A DNA stretch of 64,000 nt from Haladaptatus pallidirubidus (GTDB lineage: Archaea > Halobacteriota > Halobacteria > Halobacteriales > Haladaptataceae), in assembly GCF_020700235.1 (NCBI RefSeq), contig NZ_CP085305.1, forward strand, positions 248,001 through 312,000, written 5' to 3'. The notes below the pieces were generated by a model. It searched no databases. It was not told the DNA's origin and saw only the letters and a program-made list of their open reading frames with translations. This document shows positions 8,417 through 17,780 of this stretch, piece after piece. Position 1 is the first letter of the stretch. Every line of letters begins with the position of its first letter. The position numbers and the translations under genes are program-made.

Positions 8417-8973
8417 TCTTACCATCAAGTTCAACGAGACCGTTTCGTCCCACGACCGCTTCCCGGGACAAAAATGTCAGTTAACGGTTGGCGACGTATC
8501 GCGCAATGATCGCGATCGGGATGACAGGAATTGCAGCAGCCGTAACTATCAATATCAATAATATAATGATTTCATGAAGAGACCCGAGTCATTCCAAACT
8601 GCCCTTGTTATGCTATCTACCCCTCGTGCAATGCGTTTGATTCGTTCAACCATATGGATCACTGATTCGCTATTCCGTACGTCGAAGCTTTCTGTCGTGG
8701 CCTGGTACGTCTTTTGGCAGAGACACAACAAGTCGTGACTGGCGATTTCTAAAAACAAGTATTCTATTTTCTTGACGATGAGGAGGGGAGTCTCGTTTTA
8801 TAGAACTGTCCAATCGCTCCCGGACGCTGTTATTCGAATCAGACAGGAAGAGGAGACCAGGCGAAAAAAGCAATCAAAAACGAATAGCTACTGTACCAGT
8901 TCGTCATCGGAGCGAGAATCGCAGTGGGTGAGACTCCTCGAACGGATTTAAGTGTCACGAGGCGGCAAACCGG
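8417..8973. other. Intergenic region
   Basis: Short open frames occur on both strands, but none has a recognisable domain or haloarchaeal codon bias. I see no structured repeat. Confidence 0.4.
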
Positions 8974-10245
8974 TTACTCCCGCACGGTAACGGATACTCC
9001 AAGTGGAACGTACGCATTATTACCATACCCTTTCTGGTTCCAGGGATATTCAGTTCCGTCTATCCCGCGAAGCCCCGCTTCCGGATCGGAAATTGTCGCG
9101 GGTTGACTACGTCCGTGTTCGTCCGTCGCCCGTGAGAGGAGCGTTTGTTTACCCGGGTCGGCATTCCAGACGTACCGAAACTTCTGAACGCTGTGGCGAC
9201 CGAGTTCGGGACCAATGAACTCCGCTTTATGCCATGTTTTCCCGCCATCGACCGAAATTTCGACGTGCTCCACTTCGTCCTCACCGGCCCACGCGATCCC
9301 TGTAATTTCGAGTTTCCCGTCCGAGGGCAGAGTAAGTTCGGCATCATCAGTCGGCGAAGTAATGAGTGATTTGACGAGTTGGTCGAAGAGGTACGCATTT
9401 CGAATCTTGTCCGGAGACTGCATCTGGTCGTGGGTGCTAAAGATATCGACCGACGCGTACTGTTTCGGTTCGTCGTCTTGTGCCGGGAGGATCCGATACG
9501 AAGATTGTTGGTACTTCGTATAATCACGGCCGTTTTTTGATGTCCATTCGTCACCGAACACCATCGTATCCATCACGTGCATTCGTTCGACCCACTTGAC
9601 GCTATTATTCCCGAACCATCCGGGGACAAGCAACCGAACAGGATGGCCATGCTCGGCGGTCAGCTGCTTCCCGTTCATCTCGTAGGCCAACAAACAGTCG
9701 TCCAAAATCTTCGCCATCGGAATCGACCGACAGTACACGTCTTCGTCGTCAATCGCTTCACCACCCATCACTGACAACCAGAGTCCGTCGCCAGTAGCGG
9801 CTTCGTATTCGTTAAGAATTTCTCGTACGGGAGTCCCAGTCCAGATCGCATTGCCGATTGCCCCGTCCGTCCACTGGTCGCCCTCGGCCTCTGGAGAAAA
9901 GAATGCGCGACCGTTACCCGAACACTCCATCATGTGAACGACGGATTCGGTGCTGTAGTCGTGTTTGATCTCGTCCATCGTCAGTTCATCCTCGTCGGTC
10001 ACCATCCCTGTGAGCGACACTGTCCATTCGTCTTCGTCTATCTTGGGAGTGCGGTGATGGTTGCGGATGTAATGTTCTCCACGCGGCGTCAGATACGTTT
10101 CGAGATGGCTTCGTGACGCGGTCTGCGCGTTTTCCGGGTCGGCAGACAGCACTTCCAATCCCGGGTACCGTTCGCTGAGCGGCGCATCCTTATTTTGGGG
10201 CGCTTCGGTTTCGTTCCGATCACGTGGTGTCATCGATGACACCAC
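8974..10245 (-). CDS. Sulfite oxidase-family molybdopterin oxidoreductase
   Basis: 423 aa from ATG 10245, or 419 from ATG 10233. The sulfite oxidase-like Moco domain has its molybdenum-ligand Cys in MMECSGNGR (about residue 108). Other marks are GHPVRLLVPGWFGNNSVKW and the C-terminal dimerisation domain with SVDGGKTWHKAEF, WAGEDEVEHVEI and ending NAYVPLGVSVTV. There is no haem b5 domain and no twin-arginine signal, so it is probably cytoplasmic. Oxidation of sulfite, or reduction of an S- or N-oxide, is the family reaction; substrate not determinable. It stands alone. Confidence 0.9.
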   Translation of the reverse strand: MVSSMTPRDRNETEAPQNKDAPLSERYPGLEVLSADPENAQTASRSHLETYLTPRGEHYIRNHHRTPKIDEDEWTVSLTGMVTDEDELTMDEIKHDYSTESVVHMMECSGNGRAFFSPEAEGDQWTDGAIGNAIWTGTPVREILNEYEAATGDGLWLSVMGGEAIDDEDVYCRSIPMAKILDDCLLAYEMNGKQLTAEHGHPVRLLVPGWFGNNSVKWVERMHVMDTMVFGDEWTSKNGRDYTKYQQSSYRILPAQDDEPKQYASVDIFSTHDQMQSPDKIRNAYLFDQLVKSLITSPTDDAELTLPSDGKLEITGIAWAGEDEVEHVEISVDGGKTWHKAEFIGPELGRHSVQKFRYVWNADPGKQTLLSRATDEHGRSQPATISDPEAGLRGIDGTEYPWNQKGYGNNAYVPLGVSVTVRE

Positions 10246-10798
10246 ATTTGTCAGCCATGAACTCCATTCCTTTGCCTGAAAGTGCAGTGTCAGTCATCTC
10301 GAATCGACCAACCGGCGGTGTTGAAATCTAGCCTTCTGATATGCTTCGACGTGGCTCTCTGTTAGATTGGGCCTGCAAAACGATGGGGAAAAGTGGCGAC
10401 ATCTCTCGAATTCACGGAAGCCAAGCGGTAAGAGTCGGGATGGAATGGTGTGTATTACCGAACCGTAATTCAGTGACACTATCGAATCCCGTAGTACCCA
10501 GAATCGATGGCGACACGAGACAATGGGCCAGACTATCAACGAACGGTTAACGTAGAAATATACCAGATGTATATTGGGAATCGATTCATTACTCACAACC
10601 GTCGATTCCCATCGTCTGAGCAGTAAGTGAACACCGCTCGCAGAGCTTCCCAGCGGCATTTCGGGAGGAAGAACAGTATGAACCAAATAAAGCGACGTAT
10701 AGTTGGATAGTGATATGGCTACCTGATACTATCCCACGACTTCATAACTAAGCATCGAGACAGCGTCGAAGCCGTGCGGATACGAAGGGAAGATTATC
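10246..10798. other. Intergenic region
   Basis: Between two divergently transcribed genes. A 130-codon minus-strand open frame exists here but shows no domain and a non-haloarchaeal composition. No gene supported. Confidence 0.4.
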
Positions 10799-11257
10799 AT
10801 GAGCACGACAACCGAAGAAAATGAGCAACTCACACGCCGTCTCAATGAGGAAGTCTGGGAAAAACACAACTTCGATGCGATCAACGAACTGGTCGCCGAA
10901 GACTACGTTTTACACGACGCGTCCATGCCAGAGCCAATGCGTGGCCGTGAGACATACCGAGAAATGGCCGAAATGGGCGCTGGCATTATAGATGGGCCGC
11001 TCGTCACCGAGCAACTCATTCCTACCGACGATTACGTGATCGGACGCTGGTCACAGACAGGCGAACACGTTGGGGAGATGATGGGGATTGAGCCGACGCA
11101 TGAAGAGGTAACGGTTACGGGAATCGATATCAACCGGTTTGAGGATGGGAAGCTCGCCGAAACGTGGCAGGAGGTCAACATCCTCGGCATGCTCATACAG
11201 ATCGGCGCGCTCCCGGATGAACTCGTCGCCGGGATGGAAATGGACGATCAGCCGTAA
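10799..11257 (+). CDS. SnoaL-like ester cyclase/NTF2-fold protein
   Basis: 152 aa. Cone-shaped NTF2 fold of the SnoaL polyketide-cyclase type: FDAINELVAEDYVLHD, REMAEMGAGI, then DYVIGRWSQTGEHVGEMMGIEPTHEEVTVTGIDINRFEDGKLAETWQE in pieces along residues 70-130. These proteins bind or turn over small hydrophobic or carbonyl substrates; the specific reaction is unknown. The start MSTTTEENEQLTRR is the first ATG after a stop-rich leader. Single gene. Confidence 0.85.
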   Translation: MSTTTEENEQLTRRLNEEVWEKHNFDAINELVAEDYVLHDASMPEPMRGRETYREMAEMGAGIIDGPLVTEQLIPTDDYVIGRWSQTGEHVGEMMGIEPTHEEVTVTGIDINRFEDGKLAETWQEVNILGMLIQIGALPDELVAGMEMDDQP

Positions 11258-11386
11258 GAAAGGCATCCATCATTTCGTTTGTCGCTTTTGAAGCGAATAC
11301 CGCAGTGGACGGAATATCTGCGGACGAAGTCAAGGGTAAAGCACGCCGACGACTGTGAACTGAACGTAAAATACGAGTGGTATCGG

Positions 11387-12628
11387 TCAGGATGAAACGA
11401 GCGACGCGACGAGGTTGTGGAATGCGGGACGGAATTCGGAGATAGCGTAGTTGTCGCGGCTCGGATGCACGCGGTTGGTCAGTGTGACGACGGCGAAGTT
11501 CATCTTCGGCGCGAACCATACGGAAGTTCCCGTAAACCCGTTGTGGCCGAAAGTACCCGTATCGTAGGGCGCTCCACTGTCCTGTTGGCCGAACATCTCG
11601 GTCAGATCCCACCCGAGACCGCGGTCCCCATCGGAGTCGGCAGCCCAGGTCTTGGTCATTTTTTTCACCGCCTGCTTCGAGAGGATTCGCGTTCCGTTCG
11701 CCTTTCCACAATTGAGCAGCGCCATAGCGTACGTTGAGAGGTCGTCGGTAGTCGAGAACAGCCCGGCATTTCCGCTGACGCCACCAAGGAAGGCGGCGTT
11801 TTCGTCGTGGACTTCGCCGACGACGACTTCGCCGTAGTACGCACTGTCTTCAGTCGCTGCGTAACTGTGGGTCTCGGAAAGCGCGTCGAGTGGATTGAAC
11901 GCCGTCGTCTTCATCGCCAGCGGTTCGAAGATGTTCGCGTCGGCGTATTCGTCGAGGGGGGTACCGCTCACTCGGCGTACGATGTCGCCGAGCAGGATGT
12001 AGCCGAGACCACTGTAGGTGACTTCGGTTCCGGGTTCGGTGTTGAGTGGCGTATCACGGAGGATGTAATCTATCGCTTGATCCGGACCGTCCACCTCCGT
12101 CCAGAGGGGCAACCACGCCGGATACCCCGAAGTGTGCGCGAGAAGGTGTTCGATAGTGATGTCGCACTTGCCGTACCCGCCTTCGGGGATGCCACAGTAG
12201 AAGTCACAGAGCGAATCGTCGATGCGCAACGCGCCGCGGTCGATCAGTTGAACCACCGACGTCGCAGTCGCGACCGCCTTCGTCACAGACGCGAGGTCGA
12301 AGACGGTTTCCTCGGTCATGTCCCGCGTCACCGGCACGGTCTGGGCCTTTCCCACGGCGTTCCGATACAGCTGTCCGTCCTCGCCGACGACTGCCACGGC
12401 CGCTCCGGGAAACGTCCCCTTGGCGACGTGCCTTTCGAGGAAGGTCGTTATTCTTTTCTGCTCGTTTCCGTCTATTGGCGTCGACTGCATCTCTTCCAGT
12501 GGCGCGTCTGCTGGCGGCGTTTCTTTCGGCGGTTCCCGACCGTCTGTTTCGAGCGCTTTTCTCGTGGACGCCAGCGTCCCTAGGCTGGTGACACCGGCAA
12601 ATGTTCTCAAGTACGTTCGACGTTGCAT
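11387..12628 (-). CDS. Exported class C beta-lactamase-family serine hydrolase
   Basis: 413 aa. A twin-Arg start (MQRRTYLRTFAGVTSLGTLA) suggests Tat export. The S12 active site is complete: SVTK at 114-117 (nucleophile Ser114, Lys117), YSG at about 205-207, and HNG in FGHNGFTG near the C-terminus. Family members are D-Ala-D-Ala peptidases, esterases or, as with Bacillus AmiE, muramoyl-L-alanine amidases encoded beside NamZ and NagZ. That link is tempting because NamZ occurs in this window, but it lies 47 kb away. Divergent from the next gene across a 62-base A/T promoter. Confidence 0.88.
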   Translation of the reverse strand: MQRRTYLRTFAGVTSLGTLASTRKALETDGREPPKETPPADAPLEEMQSTPIDGNEQKRITTFLERHVAKGTFPGAAVAVVGEDGQLYRNAVGKAQTVPVTRDMTEETVFDLASVTKAVATATSVVQLIDRGALRIDDSLCDFYCGIPEGGYGKCDITIEHLLAHTSGYPAWLPLWTEVDGPDQAIDYILRDTPLNTEPGTEVTYSGLGYILLGDIVRRVSGTPLDEYADANIFEPLAMKTTAFNPLDALSETHSYAATEDSAYYGEVVVGEVHDENAAFLGGVSGNAGLFSTTDDLSTYAMALLNCGKANGTRILSKQAVKKMTKTWAADSDGDRGLGWDLTEMFGQQDSGAPYDTGTFGHNGFTGTSVWFAPKMNFAVVTLTNRVHPSRDNYAISEFRPAFHNLVASLVSS

Positions 12629-12690
12629 AGCACGTCATCTATAATCGTGTTTAAATATATAATTTTTACTAGTATATTTTAATATTTTTT
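12629..12690. promoter_or_regulatory. Shared A/T-rich divergent promoter
   Basis: Sixty-two bases, about 80% A/T, separate the serine hydrolase (minus) from the membrane protein (plus). A TTTAAATATATA element at about 12648-12659 and TATATTTTAATATT at about 12672-12685 could serve as TATA boxes for the two directions. Confidence 0.5.
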
Positions 12691-13548
12691 ATGAATATGA
12701 AGTCCATATTTGAGGCAGGCGAAAACGTTACCTCTTTTCAGCTGCGACCACCGATGAAGACTAGCCAAGAGATGTTGGACTCAACCACCAAAATCGTTGC
12801 TGATCACCCGGTGACGATACTTCCCTTACTGGTTACAATCTGGGTCACGTATCGGCTGTTGAGACGAAACCGCACGAAAGTAATCTCCGCCGTGACAGGC
12901 ATCACGGTCGTCATGATCGTCCCCGCTTTTCTGGTCTCGTTTCTTGCCGAGTTCACCGGCGCTCAAATTTTTTTCGAGCTATCGGAGTTCGTCATCCGAC
13001 TGGAATCCTCGCTCGCAGATCATCTGTTTCGAATTCTCGACGCGGTGATCGCTGCCGAGCTACGGGTCGCACTCCTGATTCTGGATGGCTCGCAGAACGC
13101 CCTTCAAGAGTTAGTATCCCCAATCGCACCGATGTTAGAAACCGTCGGGGTTCTCCTAACGATGTTCGGCTTCGAATTCTTCGCTGGAGTCATCCTAATC
13201 TATACGCTATACATCTCTTCGCGTGGATCAAAGATCGACTTCTGGCTGAAAGGAATAGGCGTGGTATTGGCTGTATCGGGGCTGTTCGTGACACTCATCC
13301 AACTCGAGACATTGCAAACCAGTAAGCCGCTACTGACATCGGCGTTCATCGCGGGGATGCTGGGGTTCACACTCGGCACAAGTTCAGTAATTTTACTCGT
13401 CCGGCCGAATTTCGGTGGAAAGTCGGTGTTTTCAGAGCTCCACGAATCGAAATTACGTAACGGAGAGGGAGAGGAGGATGCTCGGGGAAAGTGGGCGATG
13501 AAAACGGTATCACAACTGACTCAATTGGTTTCAAGACGGAAAGAGTAA
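12691..13548 (+). CDS. Multi-pass membrane protein of unknown function
   Basis: 285 aa, with five likely membrane segments: VTILPLLVTIWVTYRLL, VVMIVPAFLVSFLAEF, LTMFGFEFFAGVILIYTLY, GVVLAVSGLFVTLIQL and FIAGMLGFTLGTSSVILLV, plus a re-entrant or amphipathic stretch between the second and third. The tail is charged and cytoplasmic. No family recognised. It faces away from the serine hydrolase and shares its promoter region. ATG 12697 is an alternative start. Confidence 0.7.
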   Translation: MNMKSIFEAGENVTSFQLRPPMKTSQEMLDSTTKIVADHPVTILPLLVTIWVTYRLLRRNRTKVISAVTGITVVMIVPAFLVSFLAEFTGAQIFFELSEFVIRLESSLADHLFRILDAVIAAELRVALLILDGSQNALQELVSPIAPMLETVGVLLTMFGFEFFAGVILIYTLYISSRGSKIDFWLKGIGVVLAVSGLFVTLIQLETLQTSKPLLTSAFIAGMLGFTLGTSSVILLVRPNFGGKSVFSELHESKLRNGEGEEDARGKWAMKTVSQLTQLVSRRKE

Positions 13549-13830
13549 GCACTACCGGTGGTTGAGAGTATTCGACTCACTAGATAGTCTCCAGACGCTT
13601 GAGGCAGGAAACACCTGTATGAACAATTGGTTCAGTGATATGACCCAAACGAAGTTTGGCGGCTACAAGCACAGCAGCACCAACGGGAAAATGGATGGAC
13701 GCACTCGGCTCGTATCTCCAGCGCCAGCAACTGTTTTGCAACGTATGGAGATGTTCGAAGCTAATATTATCCGACGAATTCCGACCGTATTCAAGCGAGC
13801 GTTTATTGTATTGGAGGAAAATCACCCGAT
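13549..13830. other. Intergenic region with a TGAACA palindrome
   Basis: Bases 13620-13634 read TGAACAATTGGTTCA, one inserted G away from the perfect palindrome at 35290-35307. It lies about 200 bases upstream of the aminotransferase gene. No gene recognised. Confidence 0.4.
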
Positions 13831-15153
13831 ATGTCTCGGCACGATCCCGTTAGAGAGGAGGCAGCGTCGATCCATCACTGGTACAATCCAGACAACAAGC
13901 CGGTGAATATAGCTGAAGGAGACGGAACCTCGGTTCGGGACACCGACGGAAACGAGTATCTTGATTTCTGTTCGCAGCTGTATTGCACGAACCTCGGACA
14001 CAGCAACGAAGCCGTGATCGGGGCAATGGATGAACAGGCACGCAGAATCCCGTACGTTTCATCCGCAAAGCGTACACCCGTTCGTGAATCGCTCGCAAAT
14101 CAGCTCGCCCAAATCGCCCCGGATAACCTTTCACACACCTTCTTTTCGATCTCCGGAAGCGAAGCCAACGAGATTGCCGTTCAATTCGCCCGCGAACACC
14201 AAGATGCTCCGACGGTGCTCACCCGATGGCGATCCTATCACGGTGGCACGTACGGGGCGGGCGCCCTGACGGGAGACCCCGAGACGCGCGCGACGATCGA
14301 GCGTCATGCGGCGACTTCCGGAGCGGCAAAATTTCTCCCGCCGATTCCGAAGGCGTTCGATACCGACGACCCGGAAGAGTTAGCGCGACAGGCGGGTGAA
14401 CACCTCGAATTCGTAATTCGGAATGAGGGCCCGGATTCGATCGCAGCGATACTGATGGAGCCAGTCGCCGGAACGAGCGGCGCTTTTCCCGCTCCCCCGG
14501 GATACTTCGACCACGTCAGGGATCTTTGCGATGAATACGATATTCTCCTCATCGCCGACGAGGTCATCACCGGATTCGGTCGGTGCGGGGAGTGGTTCGG
14601 GATTCAAACCGAGAGCGTCGATCCCGATATGATCACGTTCGCTAAAGGAGTCACGAGCGCCTACGCCCCCTTGGCGGGAGTCATCGTCACCCCCGAAGTA
14701 GCCTCGTTCGTTCGAACGAATGGCTTCGATATCGGGCAAACCTTCGGGGGACATCCCGTTAGTTGCGCCGCCGGATCCGCCGCGCTCGACGCGTATTCGG
14801 ATGGTGTGATCGAGAACGTCGTCGAACAGGAAGCGACCCTTCGATCGGGATTACAGGAGATAGAAGCGAATCACGACGTCGTGAGCGACGTTCGCGGCCG
14901 CGGATTCCTGTGGGGCGTCGAATTTGCGGATCCGACAACGGGTGATTCGTTTCACGACCCGCGCGTGGACGAGGGCGAAAACCCCGTCGGGGACGTAATC
15001 AAGGAATCTCGTAACCGGGGTGTGCTGTTCGGTGGCGGCCGTCCGGGATTCCAGATCATCATCTCACCGCCATTAATCGCGAACCAGGACGAACTCGAAC
15101 AGGCACTAACTACCCTCGACGAGTCGATAGCAACCGTGTTTGAAGGCGAGTAA
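13831..15153 (+). CDS. Class III PLP-dependent aminotransferase
   Basis: 440 aa, full length. PLP-binding features in order: FFSISGSEANEIAVQFAR with SYHGGTYGAGALTG, then ILLIADEVITGFGRCGEWFG (cofactor Asp), then ITFAKGVTSAYAPLAG with Schiff-base Lys at about 272. Family substrates are omega-amines such as GABA, putrescine, beta-alanine or taurine. It is first in a set with a second aminotransferase and a polyamine-type importer, so an imported amine is the likely substrate; which one cannot be read from sequence. Confidence 0.9.
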   Translation: MSRHDPVREEAASIHHWYNPDNKPVNIAEGDGTSVRDTDGNEYLDFCSQLYCTNLGHSNEAVIGAMDEQARRIPYVSSAKRTPVRESLANQLAQIAPDNLSHTFFSISGSEANEIAVQFAREHQDAPTVLTRWRSYHGGTYGAGALTGDPETRATIERHAATSGAAKFLPPIPKAFDTDDPEELARQAGEHLEFVIRNEGPDSIAAILMEPVAGTSGAFPAPPGYFDHVRDLCDEYDILLIADEVITGFGRCGEWFGIQTESVDPDMITFAKGVTSAYAPLAGVIVTPEVASFVRTNGFDIGQTFGGHPVSCAAGSAALDAYSDGVIENVVEQEATLRSGLQEIEANHDVVSDVRGRGFLWGVEFADPTTGDSFHDPRVDEGENPVGDVIKESRNRGVLFGGGRPGFQIIISPPLIANQDELEQALTTLDESIATVFEGE

Positions 15154-15369
15154 CGCCTAGATACGAGCAGAAGGGCGCTCGTCTCCTACACGTTTCCGTT
15201 CGGTTCCGATTTTTCACCCCCTTAAAGTGCCCGATAATTTTGGATGATTACCGAGAATTTACGAACATTTCAAACTGACCACGTCTATCAGATACTGAGA
15301 CCAGATACGAATCCGATAATTATGTCTTTTCTATAATAGATTGATATACGCGCTCTCAAAGACTACTCT
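15154..15369. promoter_or_regulatory. Promoter region between the two aminotransferase genes
   Basis: 216 bases, long enough for an independent promoter. The A/T-rich TTTTCTATAATAGATTGATATA at about 15328-15349 lies 20-40 bases before the second start and is the best TATA candidate. Confidence 0.4.
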
Positions 15370-16533
15370 ATGGCAGACACCGGCAAGCAGAAGTTGCAGT
15401 TCGAGGAGGATCGTACGAAGAGCGTAAACGAATCGGTGATTCGAGAGATGACCAGAGAAGCACTCGCGGCGGGTGCGATTAATCTCTCACAAGGAATCCC
15501 GGACGAGGACGAGACACCCGCAGCGGTGAAGGAAGCGGCACAGCAGGCGATTACGTCGAACAGCCAGTATACGATCACGTGGGGGCTACCGGAACTCCGC
15601 CAGCAAGTCAGCAGAAAATATCGTGACTGGAAGGGTGTCGAGTATGATTCGGAGACAGAGGTGACAATTACGTGTGGAACCAGCGAAGCGGTGATGTCCG
15701 CCCTGTTGGCATTTTGCGGTGACGGAGACGAAGTCATCTATTTCGAACCGACGTACGAAAGTTACATTCCGGCGATCAATTTCGCGGGCGCGGAAGGTGT
15801 TCCCCTCGACATAACGGATGACTTGACGCTCGACGCGGACGAATTACAGGACGCGGCTCGGGACGCGTCCCTCCTCATCTTGAACACACCGCAAAATCCG
15901 ACAGGGAAGGTGTTCAGCCGATCCGAACTCGAAATCATCGCTGACGTCGCGGCGGACGAGAATCTTATCGTCGTCACTGACGAAATATACGAACACATCG
16001 TCTTCGACGATGACTACGTAAGTCCGGTTGAGGTCGGCGACCTAGCCGACCGGACAGTAGTCTGTACCGGGCTTTCGAAGACTTACAGCGTTACGGGGTG
16101 GCGAGTTGGCATCGCACTCGCACCGGAACCGTTGTCCCGAGAACTACGGAAGATCCACGATTACACGAGCATCTGTGCTCCAACGCCGTTTCAAGTAGCG
16201 GGCGTCGAAGCGTACTCGCTCCCCGAAGAGTATTACTCCGAGCTCAGGGACTCGTATCGTGAGCGTCGAGAGCTTCTCTATGATGGCCTTCGCGATGCCG
16301 GGTTGAATCCCGTAAAACCCGACGGAGCGTATTATATGATGGTACAATACGACACCGACGAGGACGATGTCGCATTCGCAAAGAAGCTCATCCAACAAGC
16401 GGGTGTGGCGACCGTTCCAGGGAGCAGCTTCTACACGGATGGATCAGCGGATTGGATTCGGTTTACCTTCTCCAGAAACGAAGAAACGTTGACGCAAGCG
16501 GTAAACCAACTCACAGACCACCGTTGGTGGTGA
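15370..16533 (+). CDS. Class I/II PLP-dependent aminotransferase
   Basis: 387 aa. Fold-type I aminotransferase: INLSQGIPDEDETP opens the N-terminal arm, NTPQNPTGKVFS the core, LIVVTDEIYEHIVFDD holds the PLP-binding Asp and Tyr, and TGLSKTYSVTGWRVG carries the Schiff-base Lys at about 237. It resembles aspartate/aromatic aminotransferases, or kynurenine- and methionine-type enzymes. It follows the class III enzyme and precedes the PotDABC-type transporter on the same strand. Confidence 0.9.
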   Translation: MADTGKQKLQFEEDRTKSVNESVIREMTREALAAGAINLSQGIPDEDETPAAVKEAAQQAITSNSQYTITWGLPELRQQVSRKYRDWKGVEYDSETEVTITCGTSEAVMSALLAFCGDGDEVIYFEPTYESYIPAINFAGAEGVPLDITDDLTLDADELQDAARDASLLILNTPQNPTGKVFSRSELEIIADVAADENLIVVTDEIYEHIVFDDDYVSPVEVGDLADRTVVCTGLSKTYSVTGWRVGIALAPEPLSRELRKIHDYTSICAPTPFQVAGVEAYSLPEEYYSELRDSYRERRELLYDGLRDAGLNPVKPDGAYYMMVQYDTDEDDVAFAKKLIQQAGVATVPGSSFYTDGSADWIRFTFSRNEETLTQAVNQLTDHRWW

Positions 16534-16656
16534 GCAGCAGGTGATCCAATTTAAACACGGGTAACGTATTTACTGAAAATTTCCCCTGTACGCTAAAAGA
16601 TTGGCAGATTTACCATTACCGGACAGTATAAGTGGGTACTCTCTGACGATGTGTAT

Positions 16657-17775
16657 ATGCTAAACAGTCCCAAGATGGGAAGGCGCACGTTTATAAAGGC
16701 GGCTGGTGCAGGATCCGCCGCGAGTCTGTCGACGCTTGCGGGGTGCCTCGGCGGCGGCAACGGTGGATCGAAAAAATCACCGATGGATATCGAATCCTGG
16801 CCGCCACAGGATTTAGAGAACGAGCTCGTCATGTGGAACTGGTACGACGACTGGGCCGCCTACGCGAAAACGGCCTTCGGGAAGGAATTTGACGTCAACA
16901 TCACGAACAGCGGCTTCTCCAGTCCGAACCAGTGGTACTCGAAATTACAGGGCGGGAACTCCGAAATAGATAACATCTCGGCGACAGCCAACTGGGTCGA
17001 ACGCTCCATCGAAAACGACTTCCTCCATCCATTACCAGTCGATAAGATGCCGTCTTGGAAGAACGTCACCGACCGCGTGAAAAACGTCGGGACGTACCAA
17101 AAAGAGGGAAAAACGTACGGTGTCCCGGAAAGCATCGTTCTCTATCCGTTGACCTACAACACAAATCACTTCGACGAAGCGCCGTCGTCTTGGGACGTCC
17201 TCTGGGATGACGAGAACAAGGGTAAAATTACGATGTGGGACAACAGCACCGTTTCCTGCCAAATCGCCGCGCTCTACACGGACCAAGATCCGATCGACCC
17301 CGGTGATTTCAAAGAGATAGAGGAGGTGCTCAAGCAGCAAAAACCGCTCCTGAAAACCTACTGGGGAGATTACCAACAGGGAATGAGCATGTTCGTCAAC
17401 GAAGAGGTCGTCGCTGGCCCGCTGACCATGGGGCGCACCTACTCCGCGAAATTCCACGAAAACGCGCCGGTGAATTACACCGCTCCCAAAGAGGGTGCGT
17501 TGTACACTAGTGACTTGTTTGTGATTCCTAAGGGAGCACCGCATCCGATGGCGAGCCTCCAGTTCATTGATTGGGCATCCAAGAAAAAGCACGCGGCGAA
17601 GCTATTTACCGAGATGGGATACATGCCCGCCGTGAACATCGATGAGCAACTGTCGCAAGAGCAGCGCGAGTTCACGAACTGGCCGGATAGTTGGAAGCTC
17701 GTGTTCCAGAAGCAGTTGAGCCAAGAGGTTCGGGACAAATATAGCGAGATTTGGACGGCAGTGAAATCGGCTTAA
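16657..17775 (+). CDS. PotD-like ABC transporter substrate-binding lipoprotein
   Basis: Polyamine/amine-type solute-binding protein. The Tat lipoprotein signal is GRRTFIKAAGAGSAASLSTL with lipobox LAGC, so it should be anchored outside the membrane. The mature part shows the PotD-like fold: ENELVMWNWYDDW, YGVPESIVLYPLTYNT and a later FIDWASKKKHAAKLF. The start at 16657 (MLNSPK) or 16675 (MGRRTF) is likelier than 16651. The ATPase gene begins 6 bases downstream. Confidence 0.88.
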   Translation: MLNSPKMGRRTFIKAAGAGSAASLSTLAGCLGGGNGGSKKSPMDIESWPPQDLENELVMWNWYDDWAAYAKTAFGKEFDVNITNSGFSSPNQWYSKLQGGNSEIDNISATANWVERSIENDFLHPLPVDKMPSWKNVTDRVKNVGTYQKEGKTYGVPESIVLYPLTYNTNHFDEAPSSWDVLWDDENKGKITMWDNSTVSCQIAALYTDQDPIDPGDFKEIEEVLKQQKPLLKTYWGDYQQGMSMFVNEEVVAGPLTMGRTYSAKFHENAPVNYTAPKEGALYTSDLFVIPKGAPHPMASLQFIDWASKKKHAAKLFTEMGYMPAVNIDEQLSQEQREFTNWPDSWKLVFQKQLSQEVRDKYSEIWTAVKSA

Positions 17776-17780
17776 TCACA

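Noticed and set aside
8555..8873. Overlapping minus-strand short ORFs after the MATE gene
   Set aside because: No domain, no consistent codon bias and no plausible start; likely chance.
10294..10686. 130-codon minus-strand ORF upstream of the SnoaL gene
   Set aside because: Cys/His/Arg-rich, non-acidic composition unlike haloarchaeal proteins and no recognisable domain.
13562..13906. Plus-strand ORF containing FGGYKHSSTNG, recalling the aldehyde dehydrogenase C-terminus
   Set aside because: Only a few residues match, the surrounding sequence does not, and the frame runs out of phase into the aminotransferase gene.
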